DNA from: Candidatus Villigracilis proximus
Lineage (GTDB): Bacteria; Chloroflexota; Anaerolineae; Anaerolineales; Villigracilaceae
DNA length: 64,000 bases
Reading direction: 5' to 3'
NCBI GenBank assembly: GCA_016715195.1
Contig: JADKBB010000008.1
Coordinates: forward strand, 67,572 to 131,571
Positions 51,139-59,419 of the stretch are shown here, piece by piece. Each line of letters starts with the position of its first letter. Within the stretch, counting starts at the first letter, position 1. A program made the translations under genes and the position numbers. Under the pieces are notes generated by a model. It saw nothing but the letters and a program-made list of their open reading frames with translations, ran no database searches and was not told the origin of the DNA.

Positions 51139-52131
51139 ATGAGTCAAATCGTAGAGCCGCATAAAGAAGAAGATTTGGTGGAAGTTCAACATCTGGTTAA
51201 ATATTTTCCAGTGCGCGCAGGGTTAATGCAGCGCGTGGTAAACCAGGTTAAAGCAGTGGATGATGTTTCGTTCACGGTTAAGAAAGGGGAGACGCTCGGC
51301 ATGGTGGGTGAATCGGGCTGCGGCAAGACCACCATTGGGCGTTCCATGCTGCGTTTGGTGGAACCCACTTCCGGGTCTGTTCATTATGATAACAAGGATG
51401 TTTTGAAACTGCGCGGCAACGAGCTGAAAGAAGTACGCCGCCACATGCAGATCATTTTTCAAGACCCGTATGCCTCCCTTGATCCGCGTGTGCCGATCGG
51501 CGAAGCGGTGATGGAGGGTTTGCATATCCATAATATTGGCACGCGCCAGGAACGTTACGATCTGATGATCGAGACGCTGAAGAAAGTGGGGCTTGAAGAT
51601 TATCACGCCCGCCGTTATCCGCATGAATTCTCAGGCGGACAGCGCCAGCGAATTGGCATCGCGCGCGCGCTGGCTTTGCGTCCGAACTTTATTATTTGCG
51701 ATGAACCCGTCTCTGCCCTGGATGTTTCCATTCAATCGCAGGTGCTTAATATTTTGAAAGACCTGCAAAAGGAATTTGGTCTCACCTATCTTTTCATCGC
51801 GCATAATTTGAGCGTGGTCGAACATATCTCAGACCGTGTAGCGGTGATGTACCTTGGCAAAATGGTTGAGCTCGCCACACGTGAAGACCTGTTTCGAGAG
51901 CCTTTACATCCGTACACCAAGGCGTTAATGTCTGCGATTCCGATCCCGGACCCGCGCTTGAAGCGCACGCGTGACGTATTAAAAGGGGATGTGCCCAGTC
52001 CGTTGAATCCGCCAAAAGGCTGCCGCTTTCATCCGCGCTGCCCGATTGCAGAAAAAATTTGTTCCGAGCAGGAACCTGAATTCCGCGAAGCCAAACCCAA
52101 TCATAGTGTGGCTTGCTGGATGGTAAAGTAG
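51139..52131 (+). CDS. Oligopeptide-type ABC transporter ATPase (DppF-like), locus C
   Basis: 330 residues from ATG 51139 (TTGGAGC upstream; an in-frame ATG at 51115 has no ribosome site). VKYFPVRAGLMQRVVNQVKA is the OppF-type N-terminus. Walker A VGESGCGKTTIGRSML; Q-loop IIFQDPYASLDPRVPI; signature FSGGQRQRIGIARALAL; Walker B FIICDEPVSALDVSIQ; C-terminal GCRFHPRCPIAEKIC. Likely heterodimer partner of the 50031 product. The response regulator gene starts 5 bp after its stop. Confidence 0.94.
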   Translation: MSQIVEPHKEEDLVEVQHLVKYFPVRAGLMQRVVNQVKAVDDVSFTVKKGETLGMVGESGCGKTTIGRSMLRLVEPTSGSVHYDNKDVLKLRGNELKEVRRHMQIIFQDPYASLDPRVPIGEAVMEGLHIHNIGTRQERYDLMIETLKKVGLEDYHARRYPHEFSGGQRQRIGIARALALRPNFIICDEPVSALDVSIQSQVLNILKDLQKEFGLTYLFIAHNLSVVEHISDRVAVMYLGKMVELATREDLFREPLHPYTKALMSAIPIPDPRLKRTRDVLKGDVPSPLNPPKGCRFHPRCPIAEKICSEQEPEFREAKPNHSVACWMVK

Positions 52132-52135
52132 GTTT

Positions 52136-53224
52136 ATGATGGATCGCAATATTCTCCTTGTTGATGACCAACGCGATATTTTGCGCTTGCTACGTTCCAC
52201 GCTTGAAACACTTAAGAACACGGAAGTAAAAATATTTGAATCCCCGTCAGGCGAGGAAGCGTTGCTTGAATCCTCGCGCCATAAAATTGACCTATTGATC
52301 ACAGATTACAAACTGCCCGGCATGAGCGGCATTGAACTGATGCACAAAGTTCGCGTGCGCCACCCTGAAGCAAAAGTGATTCTCATCAGCGGCATGACAG
52401 AGCGTAAGGCGCGTGATGAAATGCTTAACGCCGGAGCGCTGGCGATCTTTGATAAGCCGATTCCGCTGGCTGATTTTTTGGATGTCGTTGAGCGCAGCCT
52501 CGGATTGGTGCGGACTATTTTCCCCCCAGAAAAAGCAGAAGGAAAAGTTGAAGCGCGTCAGATCAGACTTTCAGACCTGCTTGCCAACTTCAGACAGGAT
52601 ATCAAAGCTGATGCAGTTTTCCTGCTTAATGACCGCGGCCTGGTTCAAGCGCGCACCGGCAAACTTCATGATGACAGCATGGAAGTTTCCCTGATTTCGG
52701 CGTTAATGGCGGTTCATGCAGCGAGCTTAAAAGTTGCGCGTCATAATCATCAGGAAACACTCGACTCCTATCATATTTTCAGCAATGGCGATCACGATCT
52801 GCTTTTTATTCCCGTCACGCCCATGTATGCATTGCTTGTCGCGGGGAACGATCTTGCTAATGAAGAGCACATCCTTGAAACTGTTAATTCCCTGCTTGCG
52901 CTGCAAAAACAAGTTGAAAAATCGCTTAAGTCGATGGGTGTGACGGGAGAATTACACTCAACGGCCGGAAATGCTGTTTCCGCATCAACAGCCGTCCCGA
53001 CGGTTGTTGCGAAAAAGCTGATTGATAAAGCCGCTGAGGCAGCTCCGTCTCCCGAAATGGAAGCACTGCTAAAAGATGCCGCCAAGAAAAAAGCCAAAGC
53101 GAATGAAATGGATGATTTCTGGAATCAAGCCGCAGAAAAACATGGCAGCAAACCCGTCAATTCGGAAGTCATTTCTTTGGAAGAAGCGCGTAAATTAGGG
53201 CTTGTTCCCGGGAATGGAAAATAA
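52136..53224 (+). CDS. Response regulator with C-terminal roadblock-like domain
   Basis: 362 residues. REC domain at 1-125: acidic pair Asp10/Asp11, phosphoacceptor Asp57 in LLITDYKLPGMSG, switch Ser in VILISGM, Lys107 in IFDKPIP. No DNA-binding helix-turn-helix is seen. Residues about 150-265 (ADAVFLLNDRGLVQARTGKL; HDLLFIPVTPMYALLVAGND) have the look of a roadblock/LC7 domain, used with small GTPases or in dimerisation. A long Ala/Lys-rich tail follows. It starts 5 bp after the ATPase gene, but no histidine kinase is nearby. The C-domain call is by eye. Confidence 0.8.
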   Translation: MMDRNILLVDDQRDILRLLRSTLETLKNTEVKIFESPSGEEALLESSRHKIDLLITDYKLPGMSGIELMHKVRVRHPEAKVILISGMTERKARDEMLNAGALAIFDKPIPLADFLDVVERSLGLVRTIFPPEKAEGKVEARQIRLSDLLANFRQDIKADAVFLLNDRGLVQARTGKLHDDSMEVSLISALMAVHAASLKVARHNHQETLDSYHIFSNGDHDLLFIPVTPMYALLVAGNDLANEEHILETVNSLLALQKQVEKSLKSMGVTGELHSTAGNAVSASTAVPTVVAKKLIDKAAEAAPSPEMEALLKDAAKKKAKANEMDDFWNQAAEKHGSKPVNSEVISLEEARKLGLVPGNGK

Positions 53225-53252
53225 AAAAATTGTGATACAATTTTGCCCGCAC

Positions 53253-53323
53253 TGGGGCATGGTGCAACGGCAGCACACCAGCCTTTGGAGCTGTGGATCT
53301 TGGTTCGAATCCAGGTGCCCCAG
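53253..53323 (+). tRNA. tRNA-Gln (anticodon UUG)
   Basis: Acceptor TGGGGCA (53253-53259) pairs with TGCCCCA (53316-53322), discriminator G. D-arm GTGC/GCAC, anticodon loop CTTTGGA with anticodon TTG, T-arm with TTCGAAT. Base pair 27-43 appears mismatched (C-T). CCA is not encoded (CCT follows). A -10-like TACAAT lies at 53236-53241. Confidence 0.93.
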
Positions 53324-53332
53324 CCTGACATT

Positions 53333-53356
53333 CCCCGCTCTTGCGGGGCTTCTTTT
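53333..53356 (+). terminator. Terminator after tRNA-Gln
   Basis: CCCCGC (53333-53338), loop TCTT, GCGGGG (53343-53348), then CTTCTTTT. Confidence 0.8.
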
Positions 53357-53357
53357 C

Positions 53358-53403
53358 TAAACAGGATTTGCGTGTGGGTAACCCTCCTCGCAAATCCTGT
53401 TTA
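53358..53403 (+). repeat. Long hairpin in the glmU leader
   Basis: Perfect 15-bp arms TAAACAGGATTTGCG (53358-53372) and CGCAAATCCTGTTTA (53389-53403) around a 16-base loop that contains GGGTAACCC. It ends 30 bp before the glmU start, with no T-run; it may regulate or insulate glmU from the tRNA unit. Confidence 0.75.
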
Positions 53404-53432
53404 TGTTTTAATTTATTCTTGAGGTGACAATC

Positions 53433-54794
53433 ATGAGAGTAACAGCGATCCTCCTTGCCGCGGGGCAGGGAACACGTATGAAATCCAGTTTGCCAAAGGT
53501 TCTTCATTCTGTGGCAGGGAAACCAATGATCTGGCATGCCTTGCAGGCGATCAGCCAATCTACAACAGAGAAGCCGATCGTGGTGGTGGGGCACGGCGCA
53601 GATGAGGTGAAAAAATATCTCGGAGATTCTGCGTCCCCTGTTTTGCAGGAGCCGCAACTGGGCACAGGTCATGCAGTGATGCAGGCTGAGGTTTTGTTGA
53701 AGGGGAAGACCGATCTGGTGGTCGTATGTTACAGTGATATGCCGTTATTGCGCGGCGAGACTTTGCAAAAGCTGGTTGAAACACAAAAGAATAACAAGGG
53801 GCCGGTTTCGATGTTAACAGTGGTGTCGGATGACCCGCGCGGATTTGGACGCGTCATCCGCAAGGCGGATGGAACTGTGGAAGCCATCGTGGAGGAATAT
53901 GTCGCCACCGAGGAGCAGTTACAAATTAAAGAATTAAACGTGGGCGGATATTGCTTCGATGCGAACTGGCTGTGGGATGCCCTGCGCCGTATTCCAAAGA
54001 ATCCCAAAAAAGGCGAATACTACTTAACTGATACGGTTGAACTGGCTTCCAGGGATAATCTTCCTGTTCAGGCAACTGTCATGGATGATATTGAAGAGAC
54101 CATTGGGGTAAATACCCGCGTACATCTCTCGGAATGTGAAACCGCCATGCGCAGACGCATTAATCAACAGCATATGTTGAACGGCGTGACGATGATCGAT
54201 CCCGCCTCCACTTATATTGAAATTGGCGTGAGCATTGGCAAAGACACAGTCATTATGCCGAATACTTATTTGCATGGTAAGACTGAAATTGGCGAACGCA
54301 ATGTGATCGGTCCGAATTCCATTGTGTATGATTCGAAGATCGGCAATCATTGCAAAGTGCTTTCTTCTGTAATGGAAGGTGCGGTGCTTGAAGACTATGT
54401 GGATATGGGACCGTTTGCGCGGCTGCGAAAAGGCGCACATTTGGGGAGTCATGTCCACATGGGGAATTTCGGTGAGGTGAAAGATTCACATCTCGCAGAC
54501 GGCGTGAAGATGGGGCATTTCTCCTACATTGGTAATGCGCAGATCGGCGCGAATACCAACATCGGCGCTGGGACGATCACCTGTAACTATGATGGTGAAA
54601 AGAAACACGCCACTGAAATCGGTGAGGATGTTTTTATTGGTTCAGATACCATGCTGGTGGCACCATTGAAGATCGGCGCAGGCGCACGTACCGGAGCTGG
54701 CGCAGTGGTGACAAAGAATGTGCCCGAAGATACACTGGTCGTTGGGATGCCCGCGCGTGCCATTAAGAAATTGGAACGAAAAACAAAGAAGTAG
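53433..54794 (+). CDS. glmU: Bifunctional UDP-GlcNAc pyrophosphorylase / glucosamine-1-phosphate acetyltransferase
   Basis: 453 residues (E. coli 456). ATG 53433 chosen from GAGGTG upstream; an in-frame GTG at 53424 is within that site. Pyrophosphorylase domain: ILLAAGQGTRMKSSLPKVLH, QEPQLGTGHAVMQAE, YSDMPLL. The C-terminal left-handed beta-helix acetyltransferase domain is present from about residue 250, with MGNFGEVKDSHLADGVKMGH, GAGTITCNYDGEKKHATEIG and GSDTMLVAP. It makes UDP-GlcNAc for peptidoglycan and other glycans. cdd follows 25 bp later. Confidence 0.97.
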   Translation: MRVTAILLAAGQGTRMKSSLPKVLHSVAGKPMIWHALQAISQSTTEKPIVVVGHGADEVKKYLGDSASPVLQEPQLGTGHAVMQAEVLLKGKTDLVVVCYSDMPLLRGETLQKLVETQKNNKGPVSMLTVVSDDPRGFGRVIRKADGTVEAIVEEYVATEEQLQIKELNVGGYCFDANWLWDALRRIPKNPKKGEYYLTDTVELASRDNLPVQATVMDDIEETIGVNTRVHLSECETAMRRRINQQHMLNGVTMIDPASTYIEIGVSIGKDTVIMPNTYLHGKTEIGERNVIGPNSIVYDSKIGNHCKVLSSVMEGAVLEDYVDMGPFARLRKGAHLGSHVHMGNFGEVKDSHLADGVKMGHFSYIGNAQIGANTNIGAGTITCNYDGEKKHATEIGEDVFIGSDTMLVAPLKIGAGARTGAGAVVTKNVPEDTLVVGMPARAIKKLERKTKK

Positions 54795-54819
54795 TGTTAT
54801 ATAAATTAAACAGGTAAAA

Positions 54820-55224
54820 ATGAACATAACAAATGAAGAACGACAAACATTAATAAATCTTGCAAATGAAGCGCGGCAACATGCCTATGTGCCGTATTCG
54901 AATTACCCGGTTGGTGCATCCATACGGACAAAGTCCGGGCGGATCTATACGGGTGTGAATATTGAAAATGCTGCGTATCCGCACACGATGTGCGCCGAGC
55001 GCGTGGCGATTTTCAAAGCGGTGTCGGAAGGTGAAACTGAATTTGAAGTGATCGCAGTGGTGACCAATAATGGCGGCTCCCCCTGCGGCGGATGCAGGCA
55101 GGTGATGTCGGAATTTGGTTTGGATACAGTTGTTCTGATCGCAGATGGGGAAGGAAAATTACAAAAAGAATTAACGGTCTCCGAATTGCTGCCGGAGGCG
55201 TTTACACCGGCGCATTTGTTGTAA
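54820..55224 (+). CDS. cdd: Cytidine deaminase
   Basis: 134 residues, the usual tetrameric type. YSNYPVGASIRTKSGRIYTG, then zinc site Cys58 with catalytic Glu60 (HTMCAERVAIFKAV) and Cys89/Cys92 (SPCGGCRQVMSEF). Converts cytidine and deoxycytidine to uridine forms in pyrimidine salvage. Downstream of glmU (25-bp gap). Closed by a hairpin at 55251-55291. Confidence 0.96.
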   Translation: MNITNEERQTLINLANEARQHAYVPYSNYPVGASIRTKSGRIYTGVNIENAAYPHTMCAERVAIFKAVSEGETEFEVIAVVTNNGGSPCGGCRQVMSEFGLDTVVLIADGEGKLQKELTVSELLPEAFTPAHLL

Positions 55225-55250
55225 GAAAGATTACAAGCAGGTAAAACCAT

Positions 55251-55295
55251 AAACAGGTAAACACGTGTTTCAACACCGTGTTTACCTGTTTTCTT
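55251..55295 (+). terminator. Terminator after cdd
   Basis: AAACAGGTAAACACG (55251-55265) pairs perfectly with CGTGTTTACCTGTTT (55277-55291), then TCTTGT. The U-tract is mixed, so termination strength is uncertain. Confidence 0.7.
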
Positions 55296-55312
55296 GTATA
55301 CATGTCTGCGTG

Positions 55313-55318
55313 TATACT
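55313..55318 (+). promoter_or_regulatory. recO: -10 box giving a probable leaderless recO mRNA
   Basis: TATACT lies six bases before the recO ATG (55325), so transcription would begin at or next to the A of the start codon. No Shine-Dalgarno sequence is present. Confidence 0.5.
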
Positions 55319-55324
55319 TGCTTT

Positions 55325-56083
55325 ATGACTGATTTTCGTTCTTTTCGTGCAACTGCTGTTGTTGTCCGCCATAGTGATTGGGGTGAGGCAGACCGCTTGT
55401 TGACGCTTTATACCCGTGAACAGGGAATGGTGCGCGCTTTGGCAAAGGGTGCGCGCAAGATCACTTCGCGTAAGGCGGGACATTTACAGCCGTTTACGCA
55501 TATCACAGTGCAACTCGCCAAAGGGCGTGACCTGTTGATCGTGACGCAGGCTGAGACTGTGAATGCTTTTTTGCCATTGCATGATGATCTGACAAAGACC
55601 GGTCACGCGGCCTATGTGATTGAATTGCTGTATCGTTTTTCCTATGAAGAGGAAGGCGGAAACCCCACGATCTTCAAATTACTGGTGGAAACTTTGGATC
55701 GCATCGAAAAGGAGGAGAATGCCTGGCTTCCCATTCGTTATTATGAGATGCGTTTGCTGGATACTGTGGGTTTTCGTCCGCAGATGTTTGAGTGCGCGAA
55801 CTGCGGACGTGAGATCCTGCCCGAAGATCAGTATTTCTCTTTTACTGCGGGCGGTGTGATCTGCCCCAGTTGTGGAAAAGGTCTGCCCAATCTGATGAAA
55901 ATCTCAGTGGAGACGCTTAAGTATTTGCGTCACTTTCAAAGATCGAGCTACAGAGATGCCTCTCGAGCAAATCCCAGTTTTGAGGTCCAGAAGGAAGCGG
56001 AGATTTTGATGCAGGCATATTTTACATATCTGCTGGAGCGTGAGTTGAATACACCGGGTTTCATTAAACGGGTCAAGTCGTGA
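55325..56083 (+). CDS. recO: DNA repair protein RecO
   Basis: 252 residues from ATG 55325; a 20-residue upstream extension passes through the terminator region. OB-fold N-domain: ATAVVVRHSDWGEADRLLTL and KGARKITSRKAGHLQPFTHI. Zinc-binding Cys4 near residues 157-181 (CANCGREILP and CPSCGKGL), then a helical C-domain ending LNTPGFIKRVKS. Loads RecA with RecR in the RecFOR gap-repair pathway. The start appears leaderless. Confidence 0.94.
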   Translation: MTDFRSFRATAVVVRHSDWGEADRLLTLYTREQGMVRALAKGARKITSRKAGHLQPFTHITVQLAKGRDLLIVTQAETVNAFLPLHDDLTKTGHAAYVIELLYRFSYEEEGGNPTIFKLLVETLDRIEKEENAWLPIRYYEMRLLDTVGFRPQMFECANCGREILPEDQYFSFTAGGVICPSCGKGLPNLMKISVETLKYLRHFQRSSYRDASRANPSFEVQKEAEILMQAYFTYLLERELNTPGFIKRVKS

Positions 56084-56089
56084 AATATG

Positions 56090-56130
56090 AAATAAAGAGA
56101 TGGCTTCTACGTCATCTCTTTATTTTTTTC
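56090..56130. terminator. Bidirectional terminator between recO and PHP gene 1
   Basis: AAATAAAGAGATG (56090-56102) pairs with CATCTCTTTATTT (56113-56125), then a T-run. It overlaps the stop codon of the minus-strand PHP gene at 56120. Confidence 0.8.
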
Positions 56131-56881
56131 TTCTTGTTTTTTGAATGAAGGATTCAGACATTTTCTGTGTGTTGATGGGCTGTGTCGCTGACGGGCTGTC
56201 GGAAGCGTATCCAAATTTACGCAGTGTCATGCGGCGCACCCAGCTGAGAATGGCTTTGGCTGAAAATTCCTCTTCGTATGGAATGGGTATCGTCGTGTTG
56301 TTCTCAATTGCCAGCCGAAGTTCTTTTGCAGTTTTGCCGGGGAATTCGGTGCGGCTCGCACCAATGGCCCAGTAGACATGCGCATCGCTCGATGCGATCT
56401 TTGCCAGCGGCAGGTAGATCGAAATTTTTTGCGCGATCGTGTCGAAGGATTGCGTTCCCATGTTGTGGGTTTCAATTCCTTTGAGCACTGCTTTTGCGCG
56501 CGGGTTGGTGAGCGCGCCAACGACTGCTTCCATTGAGAGGCTGCCGGGCAGGTTATTAAATGGATGCGGGGCAATTGCCACGCCGCCCATTTTTCCAATA
56601 TGGATCAATGTGTCGATCAGTGTAAGCCCGGATGGCGGAAGTGTTTCAACAAAAAGCGCCACGAGGTGACCGTCTTTGGTGGAGACTTCGGCGGCAGGAA
56701 TGGATTCGAGGCCGTATTGCGGTGCAAGTTGATGCGCCTCCAGCGAACCGCGGATCTCATCATGGTCTGTGACGGCGATAACATCCAGACCAGCGTCTGC
56801 GGCTTGTTTAAGAATGGCGCGAACCGTGGTGGTCGCATCGTAGGAGTAGGTGCTGTGAATGTGAAGGTCTGCGGTGCCCAT
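56120..56881 (-). CDS. PHP-domain phosphoesterase, paralogue 1
   Basis: 253 residues. PHP metal-site motifs: ADLHIHSTYSYDATTTV (His7, His9), VIAVTDHDEIRGSLEA, IPAAEVSTKDGHLVALFVE, IAPHPF, and SSDAHVYWAIG near the C-terminus. Trinuclear-metal phosphoesterase fold, similar to stand-alone PHP proteins that cleave 3',5'-nucleoside bisphosphates or oligonucleotides. C-terminal 60 residues are a basic tail. A paralogue lies at 59420-60154; together they flank the flavoprotein/acyltransferase pair. Substrate unknown. Confidence 0.88.
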   Translation of the reverse strand: MGTADLHIHSTYSYDATTTVRAILKQAADAGLDVIAVTDHDEIRGSLEAHQLAPQYGLESIPAAEVSTKDGHLVALFVETLPPSGLTLIDTLIHIGKMGGVAIAPHPFNNLPGSLSMEAVVGALTNPRAKAVLKGIETHNMGTQSFDTIAQKISIYLPLAKIASSDAHVYWAIGASRTEFPGKTAKELRLAIENNTTIPIPYEEEFSAKAILSWVRRMTLRKFGYASDSPSATQPINTQKMSESFIQKTRRKK

Positions 56882-57074
56882 TGTGTTGTATTGTCCGAAA
56901 TTTTTATTATAGATGTGAAACGCTGCGGCGACGAAGTTTGTTGGTGATCTCTAAAGTAATCCCTGGGCCGGGGGTTTTAAAAGGACGAGAGCTTATTTTC
57001 AAAATTTATCATAAAATAACTGTCAGGTGCTTGGAAGTAATCTTGAAATTATGGTTGCAGGAGTATAAAAACTA

Positions 57075-58190
57075 TCAGGCTGCAACTCGAAAGAGTCTAT
57101 CCTTTAAATTGATGATCGGTCTTTCAAGCAGATAAAAACTTAATGTGGCGATCAGAAGTGTGGCGCTCATGGTCACAATGAACATTTGCGGCGAGCGCAT
57201 GGAATAAGGGAGGTCGTAAGTGCGGAAAAGCGCAGCGGTCATGGCGATGATGCCGTAATGATAAACATATAATCCGTAGGAGATTTTTCCCAGATAACGC
57301 AGCGGCGCGCTTTCAAGAATACCTGTTAAGAAGTTGGTGCGTGCCACGCAATAGATCAGCACAGCGAAAAGATAATTCAACAGAGTGTAGCCCCACACTT
57401 CCTTGTAATAACCGGTCATCGGCAGATCGTAGCCGAGTGCGAAGGTCATTGTGCCTTTGGTAAGAAAATCGGTCAGCAGGCCGAGCGCGGGGACGGTCAC
57501 TGCGAGCACCAGCAACTGCAAGCGCGGACGGGGAATCTCAAAGCGTGAGATGTACGCGCCGAATGCAAACGCATCAAGATGTGAGAATGGCAAAACATTC
57601 ACCGCCTGCTGCGGGTCACTTAATAAAAATGGAAGCGCCTGTGTGCGATAGACGAGGGTAATGATCAAACGGAATACAAATCCCAGCCCGATGGCCGAAA
57701 TACAAAGTTGTTTGAATTTTTCGCGCGGCGTGAGAAAGATCAGCAGCGGCCACAGTAAATAAAATTGTTCCTCCACTGAAAGCGACCAGAGATGCGTGAA
57801 GAAGCGGCTTCTTTCAAAAAATATACTGGCATGAAAGAAATCATACAAGTACAAGGCCGCCACCCAGATCTGGTTAAAAAAACTTTTTCCAAGTTCTGCG
57901 TTTAATGACTTTAGTCCCAGCGCGGGCAAAAGAAAAATTAATGCGGCGAGCAAAGCCAGATAAAAATAATAAAGCGGAAAAATACGTAAAAAACGCCGCC
58001 CGTAAAACTTAACAAAAAATTCACGGCGCGGAAGCTGCTCTTTCATGCGCAGCAAAATATCAGTGATCAAAAAACCGGAAAGCACAAAAAACAATTGCAC
58101 GCCCATCCAACCGAAAGGCAGGTTGCGTGTGTGAAAAAAGAAGACGATTAAAAATGCAACCGCCCGTAAACCATCGAGGCCTGCGATCAT
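57075..58190 (-). CDS. Membrane acyltransferase, OafA/YrhL (acyltransferase 3) family
   Basis: 371 residues with about ten membrane helices. The family signature is at the N-terminus: LDGLRAVAFLIVFFFHTRNL (catalytic-region His20) and GVQLFFVLSGFLITDILLRM. LWSLSVEEQFYLLWPLLIFL is the second conserved motif. Transfers acyl groups to sugars or lipids at the membrane. Its ATG overlaps the flavoprotein stop by 4 bp (ATGA), so the two are co-translated; joint action on a membrane lipid is an inference. Confidence 0.92.
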   Translation of the reverse strand: MIAGLDGLRAVAFLIVFFFHTRNLPFGWMGVQLFFVLSGFLITDILLRMKEQLPRREFFVKFYGRRFLRIFPLYYFYLALLAALIFLLPALGLKSLNAELGKSFFNQIWVAALYLYDFFHASIFFERSRFFTHLWSLSVEEQFYLLWPLLIFLTPREKFKQLCISAIGLGFVFRLIITLVYRTQALPFLLSDPQQAVNVLPFSHLDAFAFGAYISRFEIPRPRLQLLVLAVTVPALGLLTDFLTKGTMTFALGYDLPMTGYYKEVWGYTLLNYLFAVLIYCVARTNFLTGILESAPLRYLGKISYGLYVYHYGIIAMTAALFRTYDLPYSMRSPQMFIVTMSATLLIATLSFYLLERPIINLKDRLFRVAA

Positions 58191-59332
58191 TTAAGTCTTT
58201 TGCTCCAGTTTAAAACGAATGTCCATGCGACAAGCAGAACGATGGGTTTTGCGATTCTCCATAATAGGATTTGGAACCAGTGCCACTTAAGCGGATAAAT
58301 GATATGCGTAATGACCCAGCGCGCGTACAATGTTTGGCCCAGTCCGCTTCGCACGAGCCGACGCTTGTACCCGTTAAATGAAAATTCGTTGCGCTGAATC
58401 GACTCGCTCAACTCCTGCGCGGCAATGACTCCGTAGCCGAGGGCGATGCTGATGCCTTCGCCGAAGATCGGGTCTGCGCCGGCGGCATCTCCGACCAATA
58501 AGACACGCGGCACTGACACTTGATTGCGCGGCGCATACCAGCGGATGGGATGTCCTTTAATTTCGTAATCATTCAGATCAAATCCGTGGCGTGACATTTC
58601 CTTTGCGAGCGGATCTTTCAGCGCCGGGCGCTGATGATCGGCCAGTATGTTGGTGTCGTAGATGCCCCAACAGCGCATCGACTCACCGTGGATTTGTGTG
58701 GGGAAGTCCCAAATATAGCCGGCGATATTATCGGGCACGGGGTGAAACTCAAAATAGGCATCATGCTTTGCGTGGGAATTATTTACTTCAGGTGTGATGA
58801 TCTCAAGCACGCGCGCGGTTTGGATCGGCGCATTGGGCAGAATACTTCTGCGGGTGATGCCGTTCGAGCCATCGGCACCGACAACACATTGAGCGCGGAA
58901 ATTTCCCTGATCGGTTTCGACGGTGACGCCATTTGCATCGGGGAGAATGTTCTTTACAGTAACGCCTTCGCGAATCTCAATGCCGGCTGCGCGTGTTTTT
59001 TGTGCCAGCCATGCATCGAATTCATCGCGTCGAATGACGCGGATGGCGTGTCTTTTCGGCACGCGGACTTTGATTCCTTTTCCGGCGAAATCGAAGTGCG
59101 CATTGTCTACATCCACGTGCGGAACTTCGCTTACATCCAGGCCGAGGCCTTCCAGGATTCTTTCGGCGTCGATCACCAGTCCGCCGGCGCAGAGCTTGAA
59201 GCGCGGATAATGCTCCTTTTCGAGAATCAGGATGCGGGAAGTGAGATGCGTGTCAAGGCGTGCGAGATGCAGCGCGGTGGAGAGTCCGCTTGGGCCGCCG
59301 CCGAGGATGAGGATGTCGTATTTGGTATCCAT
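58187..59332 (-). CDS. Geranylgeranyl-reductase-family FAD-dependent oxidoreductase
   Basis: 381 residues. FAD dinucleotide fold ILILGGGPSGLSTALHLARL at residues 7-26, the EKEHYPRFKLCAGGLV motif of geranylgeranyl reductases, and the GDAAGADPIFGEGISIALGY C-terminal FAD motif. The family reduces isoprenoid chains of lipids, quinones or chlorophyll side chains. With the co-translated acyltransferase this suggests a membrane-lipid modification step; substrate unproven. On the minus strand a TATAAT box lies 16 bases before its ATG. Confidence 0.9.
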   Translation of the reverse strand: MDTKYDILILGGGPSGLSTALHLARLDTHLTSRILILEKEHYPRFKLCAGGLVIDAERILEGLGLDVSEVPHVDVDNAHFDFAGKGIKVRVPKRHAIRVIRRDEFDAWLAQKTRAAGIEIREGVTVKNILPDANGVTVETDQGNFRAQCVVGADGSNGITRRSILPNAPIQTARVLEIITPEVNNSHAKHDAYFEFHPVPDNIAGYIWDFPTQIHGESMRCWGIYDTNILADHQRPALKDPLAKEMSRHGFDLNDYEIKGHPIRWYAPRNQVSVPRVLLVGDAAGADPIFGEGISIALGYGVIAAQELSESIQRNEFSFNGYKRRLVRSGLGQTLYARWVITHIIYPLKWHWFQILLWRIAKPIVLLVAWTFVLNWSKRLK

Positions 59333-59375
59333 AAGATCGAGTCGCTGAATTATAGCCCGATACTCCCGTGGATAT

Positions 59376-59406
59376 AAAAAGCCGCAGGAGTTAAACTGCG
59401 GCTTTG
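59376..59406 (-). terminator. Terminator after PHP gene 2
   Basis: AAAGCCGCAG (59378-59387) / CTGCGGCTTT (59396-59405) with a T-run on the minus strand, downstream of the gene ending at 59420. Confidence 0.85.
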
Positions 59407-59419
59407 GTTTATGTTTAAA

